Of a stretch of DNA of 64,000 nt, positions 43,707 to 51,562 are shown piece after piece (positions within the stretch are counted from its first letter, which is position 1; each line of letters opens with the position of its first letter). The translations under genes and the position numbers were made by a program. Under the pieces are notes generated by a model. It saw nothing but the letters and a program-made list of their open reading frames with translations, was not told the origin of the DNA and did not search any database. Location of the stretch: the NCBI GenBank assembly GCA_019115605.1, contig DXDG01000009.1, positions 1 to 64,000 on the forward strand, given 5' to 3'. This DNA comes from Candidatus Alistipes faecigallinarum (GTDB taxonomy: Bacteria > Bacteroidota > Bacteroidia > Bacteroidales > Rikenellaceae).

Positions 43707-45062
43707 ATGTCGAAAATCATTACATTACGCAAGGGTTTAGACATCAATCTGGCGGGCAAGCCCCGGGAGTCTCTGGCGGAAGCGCCTCTGGCTGCGGAGT
43801 ATGCCCTCTCGCCGCTCGATTTCGAGGGCGTTACACCCAAGCTGCTGGTTAAGGTGGGCGATAAGGTGAAGGCGGGTACGCCGTTGTTCTTCAACAAGTA
43901 CAACGAGCGTGTACTCTTCACGTCGCCTGTCAGCGGTACGGTGGCGGCCATCAATCGGGGCGAGAAGCGCAAGGTGCTGACGGTTACGGTTACTCCCGAT
44001 GCCGAACAGAGCTACGAGGAGTTCGGAAAACCCGACCTGAAGAAAGCCTCGCGCGAGGAGCTTGTCGAACTGCTGCTGCGTTCGGGCCTCTGGCCGATGA
44101 TCGTGCAGCGTCCTTACGGGATCATCGCCGATCCGACCACCACGCCGAAGGCGATCTTCATCTCGGCCTTCGATTCGGCGCCGCTCGCTCCGGACTACAA
44201 CTTCGTGCTGAAGCAGGAGCAGCGCAATCTTCAGGCCGGTCTCGACCTGCTGCGCCGCTTGACGCCGGGCAAGGTACACCTCTCGATGCGTGCGAAATGC
44301 GAGGGCCAGATGTCGTCGCTGCAGGGTGTCGAGCAGCACACCTTCGCGGGCAAGCACCCCGTGGGCAACGTGGGCGTGCAGATCCACCACATCGACCCGA
44401 TCAACAAGGGCGATCTCGTCTGGACGGTGAACATCCAGGATCTGGCCATCATCGGCCGTCTGGTGAACGAGGGCCGTGTGGACATGCACCGCATCATCGC
44501 CGTTGACGGTTCCGAGATCGAGAAGCCGGGCTATGTGCGTGTCATCGCGGGCGCCCGCGTCGATTCCTTTGTCAAGGGCAACGTCAAGGCGCAGAAGGAG
44601 GGCAACCGCATCCGCTTCATCTCGGGCAACGTCCTCACCGGTACGAAGACGGCGCTCGACGGCTTCCTGGGCTACTATGCCAACCAGCTCACGGCGATTC
44701 CCGAGGGCGACAAGTACGAGCTGCTGGGATGGGCCATGCCGCGTCTGAACAAGTTCTCCGTGTCGCGCGCCTACTTCTCGTGGCTCTGCCCGAAGAAGGA
44801 GTATGATCTCGACACGAATCTCAACGGCGGCGAGCGTCCGTTCGTCGTTACGGGTCTCTACGAGCGCTATCTTCCGATGGACATCTATCCGATGTATCTG
44901 CTGAAGGCCTGCCTGGCGGGCGATATCGACAAGATGGAGAATCTGGGTATCTACGAGGTTGTCGAAGAGGACTTTGCCCTGTGCGAGTTCGTCGATCCCT
45001 CGAAGATCGAGATCCAGCAGATCATCCGCGAGGGTATTAACTTAATGATTAAGGAGGCATAA
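43707..45062 (+). CDS. nqrA: Na+-translocating NADH:quinone reductase subunit A
   Basis: A 451-residue NqrA, normal length. It starts SKIITLRKGLDINLAGKPR and has VKVGDKVKAGTPLFFNKYN, FTSPVSGTV (a biotinyl-like region) and YFSWLCPKKEYDLDTNLNGGERPF in the C-terminal part. NqrA is the peripheral cytoplasmic subunit that takes part in quinone binding. First of six nqr genes, 2 bases before nqrB. Confidence 0.97.
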   Translation: MSKIITLRKGLDINLAGKPRESLAEAPLAAEYALSPLDFEGVTPKLLVKVGDKVKAGTPLFFNKYNERVLFTSPVSGTVAAINRGEKRKVLTVTVTPDAEQSYEEFGKPDLKKASREELVELLLRSGLWPMIVQRPYGIIADPTTTPKAIFISAFDSAPLAPDYNFVLKQEQRNLQAGLDLLRRLTPGKVHLSMRAKCEGQMSSLQGVEQHTFAGKHPVGNVGVQIHHIDPINKGDLVWTVNIQDLAIIGRLVNEGRVDMHRIIAVDGSEIEKPGYVRVIAGARVDSFVKGNVKAQKEGNRIRFISGNVLTGTKTALDGFLGYYANQLTAIPEGDKYELLGWAMPRLNKFSVSRAYFSWLCPKKEYDLDTNLNGGERPFVVTGLYERYLPMDIYPMYLLKACLAGDIDKMENLGIYEVVEEDFALCEFVDPSKIEIQQIIREGINLMIKEA

Positions 45063-45064
45063 AG

Positions 45065-46192
45065 ATGGGATTGCGTAAATTCATGGATAAAATCAAGCCC
45101 ACCTTCTCCAAGGGTGGAAAGTTGGGCTTCCTGGAATCGACGTTCGATGCGTTCGAGACCTTCCTCTTCGTCCCCAACACGACGACCGTGAAGGGCGCCC
45201 ACATCCGCGACTGCAACGACATGAAGCGTACGATGATCGTCGTGGTGCTCGCGCTGATGCCGGCCTTCCTGTTCGGCTGCTTCAATACCGGCGTGCAGGT
45301 GGGACTCACGGGCTTCACGGCCTTCTTCTACGGACTGGTGCGCGTGCTGCCGATGGTCTGCGTGTCGTATATCGTGGGTCTGGGCATCGAGTTCGCCTTC
45401 GCCCAGGCGCGCGGACATGAGGTGAACGAGGGCTTCCTCGTTACGGGACTTCTGATCCCGATGATCTTCCCCGTGTCGACGCCGCTGTGGATGGTGGCTC
45501 TTTCGACGGCCTTCGCCGTGGTCTTCGGCAAGGAGGTCTTCGGCGGTACGGGCATGAACGTCTTCAACCCCGCGCTGCTGGCGCGTGCCTTCGCCTTCTT
45601 CGCCTACACCCCCTCGATGTCGGGTGAGACCATCTGGTATTCCAACTGGACGATGATGGGGGCGCATGTCGACGGCATCACGGGCGCCACGGCCCTCGAA
45701 CAGCTGGCTTCTACCGGCACGATGACCTACTCGCCTCTGGATGCCTTCCTGGGCTTCATCCCCGGTTCGTTCGGTGAGACCTCGACGCTGGCGATCCTCA
45801 TCGGCGCCGCGATCCTGCTCTGGACGGGCATCGCTTCGTGGCGGACGATGGTTTCGGTATTTGTCGGCGGTCTGGCCATGGGTTATCTCTTCCAGGCGCT
45901 CGGCCTGACGGAGTATCCCGCCTGGTGGCACCTGATCGTCGGCGGCTTCGCCTTCGGTGCGGTCTTCATGGCTACGGACCCCGTCACCTCAGCACAGACC
46001 AATACGGGCAAGTACATTGTCGGTCTGATGACCGGTGCGCTGGCCGTGCTGATCCGCGTGGTGAACCCGGCCTATCCCGAGGGCATGATGCTTTCGATCC
46101 TCTTCATGAACGCTCTGGCGCCGCTGGTGGACTACTTTGTGGTCGAGGCCAGCATCTCGCGCCGCAAGAATCGTGTTAAAACTGCAAAATAG
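45065..46192 (+). CDS. nqrB: Na+-translocating NADH:quinone reductase subunit B
   Basis: A 375-residue membrane protein, about ten helices. It has NDMKRTMIVVVLALMPAF, GTGMNVFNPALLARAF and DGITGATALEQLAS; the threonine of SGAT/TGAT (here DGITGATAL) carries covalent FMN. NqrB holds riboflavin and FMN on the sodium path. It is followed by nqrC 11 bases later. Confidence 0.97.
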   Translation: MGLRKFMDKIKPTFSKGGKLGFLESTFDAFETFLFVPNTTTVKGAHIRDCNDMKRTMIVVVLALMPAFLFGCFNTGVQVGLTGFTAFFYGLVRVLPMVCVSYIVGLGIEFAFAQARGHEVNEGFLVTGLLIPMIFPVSTPLWMVALSTAFAVVFGKEVFGGTGMNVFNPALLARAFAFFAYTPSMSGETIWYSNWTMMGAHVDGITGATALEQLASTGTMTYSPLDAFLGFIPGSFGETSTLAILIGAAILLWTGIASWRTMVSVFVGGLAMGYLFQALGLTEYPAWWHLIVGGFAFGAVFMATDPVTSAQTNTGKYIVGLMTGALAVLIRVVNPAYPEGMMLSILFMNALAPLVDYFVVEASISRRKNRVKTAK

Positions 46193-46203
46193 GGTGGTGA
46201 GAT

Positions 46204-47097
46204 ATGGCACAGAAAAAGTTTAAATGCAATGTCTGCGGTTACATCCACGAAGGATCGGCCGCACCCGCGACCTGCCCCGTCTGCGGAGCTCCCGCCTCGG
46301 AATTCACGGAGCTGAAGCCCGAGAAGAAGGGCCTCGATACGAACAGCAACCTCTATATCGTGATCTACTCGACCGTCATGGTCGTCATCGTGGCCACCCT
46401 GCTGGCTCTGGCCGCCCTGGGACTTCAGAAGCGTCAGGCCGAGAACGAGCTCAACGAGAAGAAGCAGTCGATCCTCATGTCGCTCTATGCCGGCGATGCC
46501 GTCAAGCAGCAGGTTCCGGCCGAGGAGCTGGTCGCACAGGTCAACTATGACGACGTGATCGAGGCCCGCGTGCTTGACAGCGAGGGCAACCCCATCGAGG
46601 GTGAAAATGTCTTTGCGCGGCTCAATGACCTGCCGGGCGCCTATGCCGCCGGCAAGTTCCCGATCTTCGAGGCCAAGGACGGCCGTGTGGTCATTCCCGT
46701 AACGGGCATGGGTCTCTGGGGCCCCATCTGGGGCTATGTGGCTCTTGAGAAGGACATGAACACCATCGCCGGCATTATCATGGCACACAAGGGCGAGACG
46801 CCCGGTCTGGGTGACGAGATCGCCACGGCGAAGTATCAGTCGAAGTTCATCGGCAAGCAGATTTTCAACGGCGAGGAGTTCGTCTCGGTGAAACTCCGCA
46901 AGGGCGGAGCGCAGGATCAGGAGCACGAGGTGGACGCCATCTCGGGCGGTACGAAGACCTCCGACGGCGTTACGGCCATGCTTTACAACAGCATCGAGCA
47001 CTACCTGCCGCTGCTGGAGGCGAAGCGTGCCGCCGCGACGGCCGCAGCCGCTCCTGCCGAAGTGTCTAACGTAGAAAATGAGGAAAGCAATGAGTAA
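46204..47097 (+). CDS. nqrC: Na+-NQR subunit C with an N-terminal rubredoxin-type domain
   Basis: A 297-residue protein. Residues 1-40 are an iron-binding rubredoxin-type knuckle (C8, C11, C24, C27: [10 protein letters not shown] and CPVCG), followed by a membrane helix (about 51-72, [20 protein letters not shown]) and the periplasmic FMN-binding domain with [13 protein letters not shown], where T250 should carry covalent FMN, as in canonical NqrC. Usual NqrC starts at the membrane helix, so the first 40 residues are an addition. They start with the same MA-KK--C-VCGYI-EG pattern as the rubrerythrin at 4474. The start codon is required by the neighbour spacing (11 bases from nqrB). The domain would be on the cytoplasmic side. 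It ends overlapping nqrD. Confidence 0.93.
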   Translation: MAQKKFKCNVCGYIHEGSAAPATCPVCGAPASEFTELKPEKKGLDTNSNLYIVIYSTVMVVIVATLLALAALGLQKRQAENELNEKKQSILMSLYAGDAVKQQVPAEELVAQVNYDDVIEARVLDSEGNPIEGENVFARLNDLPGAYAAGKFPIFEAKDGRVVIPVTGMGLWGPIWGYVALEKDMNTIAGIIMAHKGETPGLGDEIATAKYQSKFIGKQIFNGEEFVSVKLRKGGAQDQEHEVDAISGGTKTSDGVTAMLYNSIEHYLPLLEAKRAAATAAAAPAEVSNVENEESNE

Positions 47098-47746
47098 GAA
47101 CGAGAAAGAGCCTTTGTTTTCGGCCAAGAACATGAAATATCTGACGGGCCCGTTCTCCGCGAACAACCCGGTCATCGTGCAGATCCTCGGTATCTGCTCG
47201 GCCCTGGCCGTTACGGTTCAGCTGAAGCCTGCGATCGTCATGGCGCTCAGCGTAACGGTCGTAACCGCCTTCTCGAACCTGGTGATGTCGCTGCTGCGCA
47301 ACGGCGTGCCGTCGCGTATCCGCATCATCGTTCAGCTGGTCGTCATCGCCTCGCTGGTGATCCTCGTCGACCAGGTGCTCAAGGCCTTCGTCTATGAGAT
47401 CTCGAAGCAGCTGTCGGTCTATGTGGGTCTGATCATCACGAACTGTATCGTCATGGGCCGCGTCGAGGCCTTCGCGCTGGGCAACAAGCCCTGGGCTTCG
47501 TTTCTCGACGGTATCGGCAACGGTCTGGGTTACGGTATGATTCTGGTGATCGTGGCCATCTTCCGCGAGCTGTTCGGCGCCGGCACGCTACTGGGCTTCC
47601 GGGTGATCCCCGAGAGCTGGTACATGGCTGAAGGCGGCTTCTATTCGAACTGCGGTCTGATGCTCTTCCCGCCGATGGCGCTGATCATCGTGGGCTGCAT
47701 CATCTGGGTGCACCGTTCGCACAACAAGGATTTACAGGAAAAATAG
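47090..47746 (+). CDS. nqrD: Na+-translocating NADH:quinone reductase subunit D
   Basis: A 218-residue six-helix membrane protein: [42 protein letters not shown] and [10 protein letters not shown]. The conserved cysteines in ILGICSA and ITNCIVMGR contribute to the intramembrane iron centre made with NqrE. The start at 47090 (MSKNEKE) follows an AGGAAA ribosome-binding site, rare here; ATG 47078 is also in frame. It overlaps the end of nqrC. Confidence 0.97.
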   Translation: MSKNEKEPLFSAKNMKYLTGPFSANNPVIVQILGICSALAVTVQLKPAIVMALSVTVVTAFSNLVMSLLRNGVPSRIRIIVQLVVIASLVILVDQVLKAFVYEISKQLSVYVGLIITNCIVMGRVEAFALGNKPWASFLDGIGNGLGYGMILVIVAIFRELFGAGTLLGFRVIPESWYMAEGGFYSNCGLMLFPPMALIIVGCIIWVHRSHNKDLQEK

Positions 47747-47757
47747 GAGGATAGCAT

Positions 47758-48366
47758 ATGGAATCATTGAATATCTTTATCCGGTCGATCTTTATCGACA
47801 ACATGGTCTTCGCCTTCTTCTTCGGCATGTGCTCCTACATCGCCGTGTCGAAGAGCGTGAAGACGGCCCTCGGACTGGGAGCTGCCGTTACGTTCGTGAT
47901 GGTGATGACCGTTCCGTTGAACTACCTCTTGTATGAACATGTCCTGAAGGCCAACGTACTGGTCGAGGGCGTGGATCTGAGCTTCCTGTCGTTCATCGTC
48001 TTCATCGCGACGATCGCCGCCTTCACGCAGCTCGTGGAGATGGCCGTCGAGAAGTTCTCGCCGACGCTTTACAGCCAGCTGGGTATCTTCCTGCCGCTGA
48101 TCGCCGTGAACTGCGCCATCATGGGCGGTTCGCTCTTCATGCAACAGAAGGTCGACGGCGGCGAGCTGACCTCCCTCTGGCAGTCGATCGTCTACGGTCT
48201 GGGCTCGGGTCTGGGCTGGTGGCTGGCTATCGTCATGATGGCTGCCATCCGTGAGAAGACGACCTATTCGCACATTCCCGCAGCGCTGAAGGGCCCCGGT
48301 ATCGCCTTCATCATCACGGGTCTGATGGGTATCGCCTTCATGATCTTCTCGGGCATTCAGTTCTAA
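47758..48366 (+). CDS. nqrE: Na+-translocating NADH:quinone reductase subunit E
   Basis: A 202-residue six-helix protein related to NqrD: SIFIDNMVFAFFFGMCSYIAVS, PLIAVNCAIMGGSLFMQQ, and GPGIAFIITGLMGIAFM. Cysteines in FFGMCSYIA and AVNCAIMGG pair with those of NqrD around the membrane iron centre. It lies 11 bases after nqrD. Confidence 0.97.
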   Translation: MESLNIFIRSIFIDNMVFAFFFGMCSYIAVSKSVKTALGLGAAVTFVMVMTVPLNYLLYEHVLKANVLVEGVDLSFLSFIVFIATIAAFTQLVEMAVEKFSPTLYSQLGIFLPLIAVNCAIMGGSLFMQQKVDGGELTSLWQSIVYGLGSGLGWWLAIVMMAAIREKTTYSHIPAALKGPGIAFIITGLMGIAFMIFSGIQF

Positions 48367-48390
48367 CCTTTAAAAAGAGATTCGGAAAAA

Positions 48391-49653
48391 ATGACTACAA
48401 CGATTTTAATTGCGATCGCAGCCTTTCTGATGATCACGCTGGTGCTGGTCGCACTGCTTCTCTATGCAAAGGCTAAGCTGGTGGCGTCGGGCGAGGTTAC
48501 AATCGACATCAACAACGGCGAGAAGGTCATCAAGACCGAGAGCGGTTCGACGCTCCTCTCGACGCTGGCCAACAACAAGGTATTCCTTCCGTCGGCATGC
48601 GGCGGCGGCGGTTCGTGCGGCATGTGCAAGTGTCAGGTCCTGGAGGGCGGCGGCGACATCCTGCCGACCGAGACGGGCTTCATTTCGCGCAAGATGGCCA
48701 AGGACCACTGGCGTCTGGGCTGCCAGGTGAAGGTGAAGAACGACCTCAAGATCAAGGTTCCCGAGTCGGTTCTCGGTGTGAAGAAGTGGGAGTGCACGGT
48801 CGTTTCGAACCGCAATATCTCGACCTTCCTCAAGGAGTTTGTCGTGAAGCTTCCCGAGGGTGAGCAGCTGAAGTTCCGCAGCGGCGGCTACATCCAGATC
48901 GACATCCCGAAGTACGATGCCATCAAGTTCTCCGACATGGACGTCGACGAGCGCTATCGCGCCGACTGGGACAAGATGAAGATGTGGGATCTGGTTGCAA
49001 CCAATCCCGAGCCGACGTTCCGCGCCTACTCGATGGCCAACCACCCGGCCGAAGGCAACATCATCATGCTGAACATCCGTATTGCCACGCCGCCCTTCGA
49101 CCGGGCCACGGGCTCGTTCATGAAGGTGAACCCGGGTATCTGCTCGTCGTACATCTTCTCGCGCAAGCCGGGCGACAAGGTAACGATCTCGGGCCCCTAC
49201 GGAGAGTTCTTCCTGCCGGACAACCTGCCCGACACGCAGGAGCTGATCTTCGTCGGCGGCGGTGCGGGTATGGCGCCGATGCGCAGCCACATCATGCATC
49301 TGTTCAAGACCGAGAAGACGAAGCGTCCCGTTTCGTTCTGGTACGGCGCCCGTGCCCTGAAGGAGGCTCCCTATCTGCACGAGTTCCACGAGATCGAGAA
49401 GGAGTTCCCCAACTTCAAGTTCCACCTGGCGCTCGACCGTCCCGATCCCGAGGCCGATGCCGCCGGGGTTCCCTATACGCCGGGCTTCGTGCACAATGTC
49501 CTCTATGAGAACTATCTGAAGAACCATCAGGCTCCCGAGGACTGCATCTACCTCATGTGCGGCCCCCCGATGATGATCGCCTCGGTCGTCAAGATGCTCG
49601 ATTCGCTGGGCGTACCTCCCGAGAACATTCTCTACGACAACTTCGGCAGTTAG
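48391..49653 (+). CDS. nqrF: Na+-translocating NADH:quinone reductase subunit F
   Basis: A 420-residue entry subunit: one N-terminal helix (residues 3-25), a ferredoxin domain with the 2Fe-2S motif SACGGGGSCGMCKC and a later cysteine (LGCQV), an FAD domain with FRAYSMANHP, and an NADH site with FVGGGAGMAPMRSH. It takes electrons from NADH and passes them into the complex. It ends before a strong terminator. Confidence 0.98.
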   Translation: MTTTILIAIAAFLMITLVLVALLLYAKAKLVASGEVTIDINNGEKVIKTESGSTLLSTLANNKVFLPSACGGGGSCGMCKCQVLEGGGDILPTETGFISRKMAKDHWRLGCQVKVKNDLKIKVPESVLGVKKWECTVVSNRNISTFLKEFVVKLPEGEQLKFRSGGYIQIDIPKYDAIKFSDMDVDERYRADWDKMKMWDLVATNPEPTFRAYSMANHPAEGNIIMLNIRIATPPFDRATGSFMKVNPGICSSYIFSRKPGDKVTISGPYGEFFLPDNLPDTQELIFVGGGAGMAPMRSHIMHLFKTEKTKRPVSFWYGARALKEAPYLHEFHEIEKEFPNFKFHLALDRPDPEADAAGVPYTPGFVHNVLYENYLKNHQAPEDCIYLMCGPPMMIASVVKMLDSLGVPPENILYDNFGS

Positions 49654-49669
49654 TCGGAGTCTCTGACGC

Positions 49670-49709
49670 AAAAAGCCGGGGTTCGGAACAATCCGAACCC
49701 CGGCTTTTT
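49670..49709. terminator. Bidirectional terminator between nqrF and mgtE
   Basis: AAAAAGCCGGGGTTCGGA pairs perfectly with TCCGAACCCCGGCTTTTT around ACAA. Confidence 0.95.
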
Positions 49710-49728
49710 GCTGCCCGGGCGGATGTGA

Positions 49729-51105
49729 TCAGAGCAGTTTGCCGGTCAGGAAGAGCGCTGCTACCGAGAAGTAGATTACGAGTCCCGTAACGTCGGCAAG
49801 CGTGGCCACGAAGGGTGCCGAGGCGGTTGCCGGGTCGAGCCCGATGCGTTTGAGCAGCAGGGGAATCATCGCCCCGGCGAGTGTTCCCCACAGCACGATG
49901 AAGAGCAGCGAGATGGCGACGCTCACTCCGACCCATCCCCAGAACGGGCCGTAGTCGTAGAGCCCCGTGGCCTGCCAGATGACGATGCGGATAAAACCGA
50001 TCGCCCCCAGAATGGCACCCAGCAGCAGTCCCGAGAGCAGCTCCTTGCGCAGGACATATCCGATGTTGCGCATCGAGAGTTCGCCGAGGGCCAGGGCCCG
50101 GATGATGAGGCTGGCGGCCTGCGATCCCGAGTTGCCGCCGCTGGAGATGACCAGCGGCACGAAGAGCGCCAGGACAACGGCCCGGGCGATTTCGTCGTCG
50201 AAGTGCCCCATGGCCGAGGCCGTGAGCATCTCGCTCAGAAAGAGCACGACGAGCCATCCGGCCCGCTTCCGCACAAGCGAGAACAGCGGGGTGCGCGTGT
50301 AGGAGAGTTCGAGCTCCTCCGCCCCGCCGAACTTCTGAAAGTCCTCGGTGGCCTCCTCGCGTTCGATCCGGAGGATCTCTTCGGATGAAACGACCCCGAG
50401 CAGCGTTCCGGCCGAGTCGGTTACGGGAAGCGATGCGGGACCTTCGCTGCGGAAACGCGCGGCGACGGCCTCCCGCTCCTCGTCGGCGCGGAGCACCGTG
50501 CAGCAGAGGGCTCCGATCCGGGAGATCGGCTCTCCGGGCGCGGCGAGCAGCAGGTCGCGGATGCCGATCGTGCGAAGCAGCCTCCAGTCCCCGTCCACGA
50601 CATAGAGCCGGTCGAACCGCTCCGTCCCGGCTCCGTAGCGTCGGATCTGCTCGAACGCCTCCTCGGTCGTGAATTCGGGCCGCAGGGCGATGAATCCCGT
50701 GCGGATCATCCCTCCGATGCATGTTTCGGAATATCCCAGATAACGGAACAGCGCCTCCCGGTCCGTTGCGGAGAGCCGCTCCAGAAGATGTCGCACGATG
50801 CATCCGGGCAGCTCTTCGAGCCGCAGGTCGTCGTCCGCCTCCGGTGCCGGTAGGTAAACTCCGGCGCGGATCTGCGTGCAGAGCATCGTGATGAATGATT
50901 CCCGGGCGTCGCCCTGCAGCGATTCGACGACCGCTGCAGCCGATGCCGTCGGCAGCAGCCTGAAGAGCAGGGCGCGTTGGGGAATTCGGATGTCGGTGAT
51001 GATTTCGGCCGCCTGATGCGGGTCGAGTGCGGCCATTACCTGCCCGAGCCGCTTCCAGTCGCGTGTGTCGAGCAGGAGTTGCAGGTGCCTTTCGAGTGCT
51101 TTCAT
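49729..51105 (-). CDS. mgtE: Magnesium transporter
   Basis: A 458-residue MgtE: an N-terminal helical domain (LDPHQAAEIITDI), two CBS domains (residues about 135-255, with GIRDLLLAAPGEP and VTDSAGTLLGVVS), a connecting helix and five membrane helices. The pore motif SSGGNSGSQAASLII and GLDPATASAPFVATLADVTG are characteristic. Mg2+ binding at the cytoplasmic domains gates the channel. It has a leader of about 157 bases from the promoter at 51269. Confidence 0.96.
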   Translation of the reverse strand: MKALERHLQLLLDTRDWKRLGQVMAALDPHQAAEIITDIRIPQRALLFRLLPTASAAAVVESLQGDARESFITMLCTQIRAGVYLPAPEADDDLRLEELPGCIVRHLLERLSATDREALFRYLGYSETCIGGMIRTGFIALRPEFTTEEAFEQIRRYGAGTERFDRLYVVDGDWRLLRTIGIRDLLLAAPGEPISRIGALCCTVLRADEEREAVAARFRSEGPASLPVTDSAGTLLGVVSSEEILRIEREEATEDFQKFGGAEELELSYTRTPLFSLVRKRAGWLVVLFLSEMLTASAMGHFDDEIARAVVLALFVPLVISSGGNSGSQAASLIIRALALGELSMRNIGYVLRKELLSGLLLGAILGAIGFIRIVIWQATGLYDYGPFWGWVGVSVAISLLFIVLWGTLAGAMIPLLLKRIGLDPATASAPFVATLADVTGLVIYFSVAALFLTGKLL

Positions 51106-51268
51106 GGCATTGATCTCCTTTTAGTCCGCAAGGAGACCGTTGCCGGATCCCTACGGATTCGTGAATAATTCGGTGAATGCGCAAGTACGATCCGGGCCTT
51201 CGTCCATGATGTCTCGGTTTTATCGGGTGAATATTCGGTTCCGGCGTCCGTCCTGGCGAACGCCGCCC

Positions 51269-51276
51269 CAAAGATA
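51269..51276 (-). promoter_or_regulatory. -7 element of mgtE
   Basis: Minus strand TATCTTTG. It predicts a long leader of about 157 bases. Confidence 0.5.
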
Positions 51277-51449
51277 GCGGGTTCGGGTTGAAGAAAGAGC
51301 TGTTGCCGGCCGAAATCCGCTCTTTTGTCCGTCATTTTCCGCTCCGAAGGCCACTTTTTGCCCGTCGGACAGCAGCCCTCGGACCCGGTCCGGTTTGCAA
51401 ATGCCGGGTAAAACCGCCCGAAGGTTCATGATTTCCGGGAATTTTTCGC

Positions 51450-51457
51450 TATATTTG
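51450..51457 (+). promoter_or_regulatory. -7 element of hppA
   Basis: TATATTTG on the plus strand, about 105 bases before the ATG at 51563. Confidence 0.5.
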
Positions 51458-51562
51458 TTCGGCAGCCGCTCCGCGTGCAGGGTTCCGGTGCGCGGTTGTG
51501 GCCGCCGCAAAGCGGCATATACCGTTCTTTCAATATTAACCCTAAAAACCGTATCTACCGAA

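Larger units (their letters stand above)
51106..51562. other. Intergenic region between divergent mgtE and hppA
   Basis: A 457-base spacer with -7 elements for mgtE (51269-51276, minus) and hppA (51450-51457, plus). The mgtE leader includes an AAAAGGAG ribosome-binding site near the start codon and a possible 18-codon open frame on the minus strand at 51151-51207. I see no M-box-like or other known riboswitch. Confidence 0.55.

Noticed and set aside
51106..51268. M-box type Mg2+ riboswitch upstream of mgtE
   Set aside because: No three-helix M-box pattern could be recognised, and that class is known mainly from other phyla.
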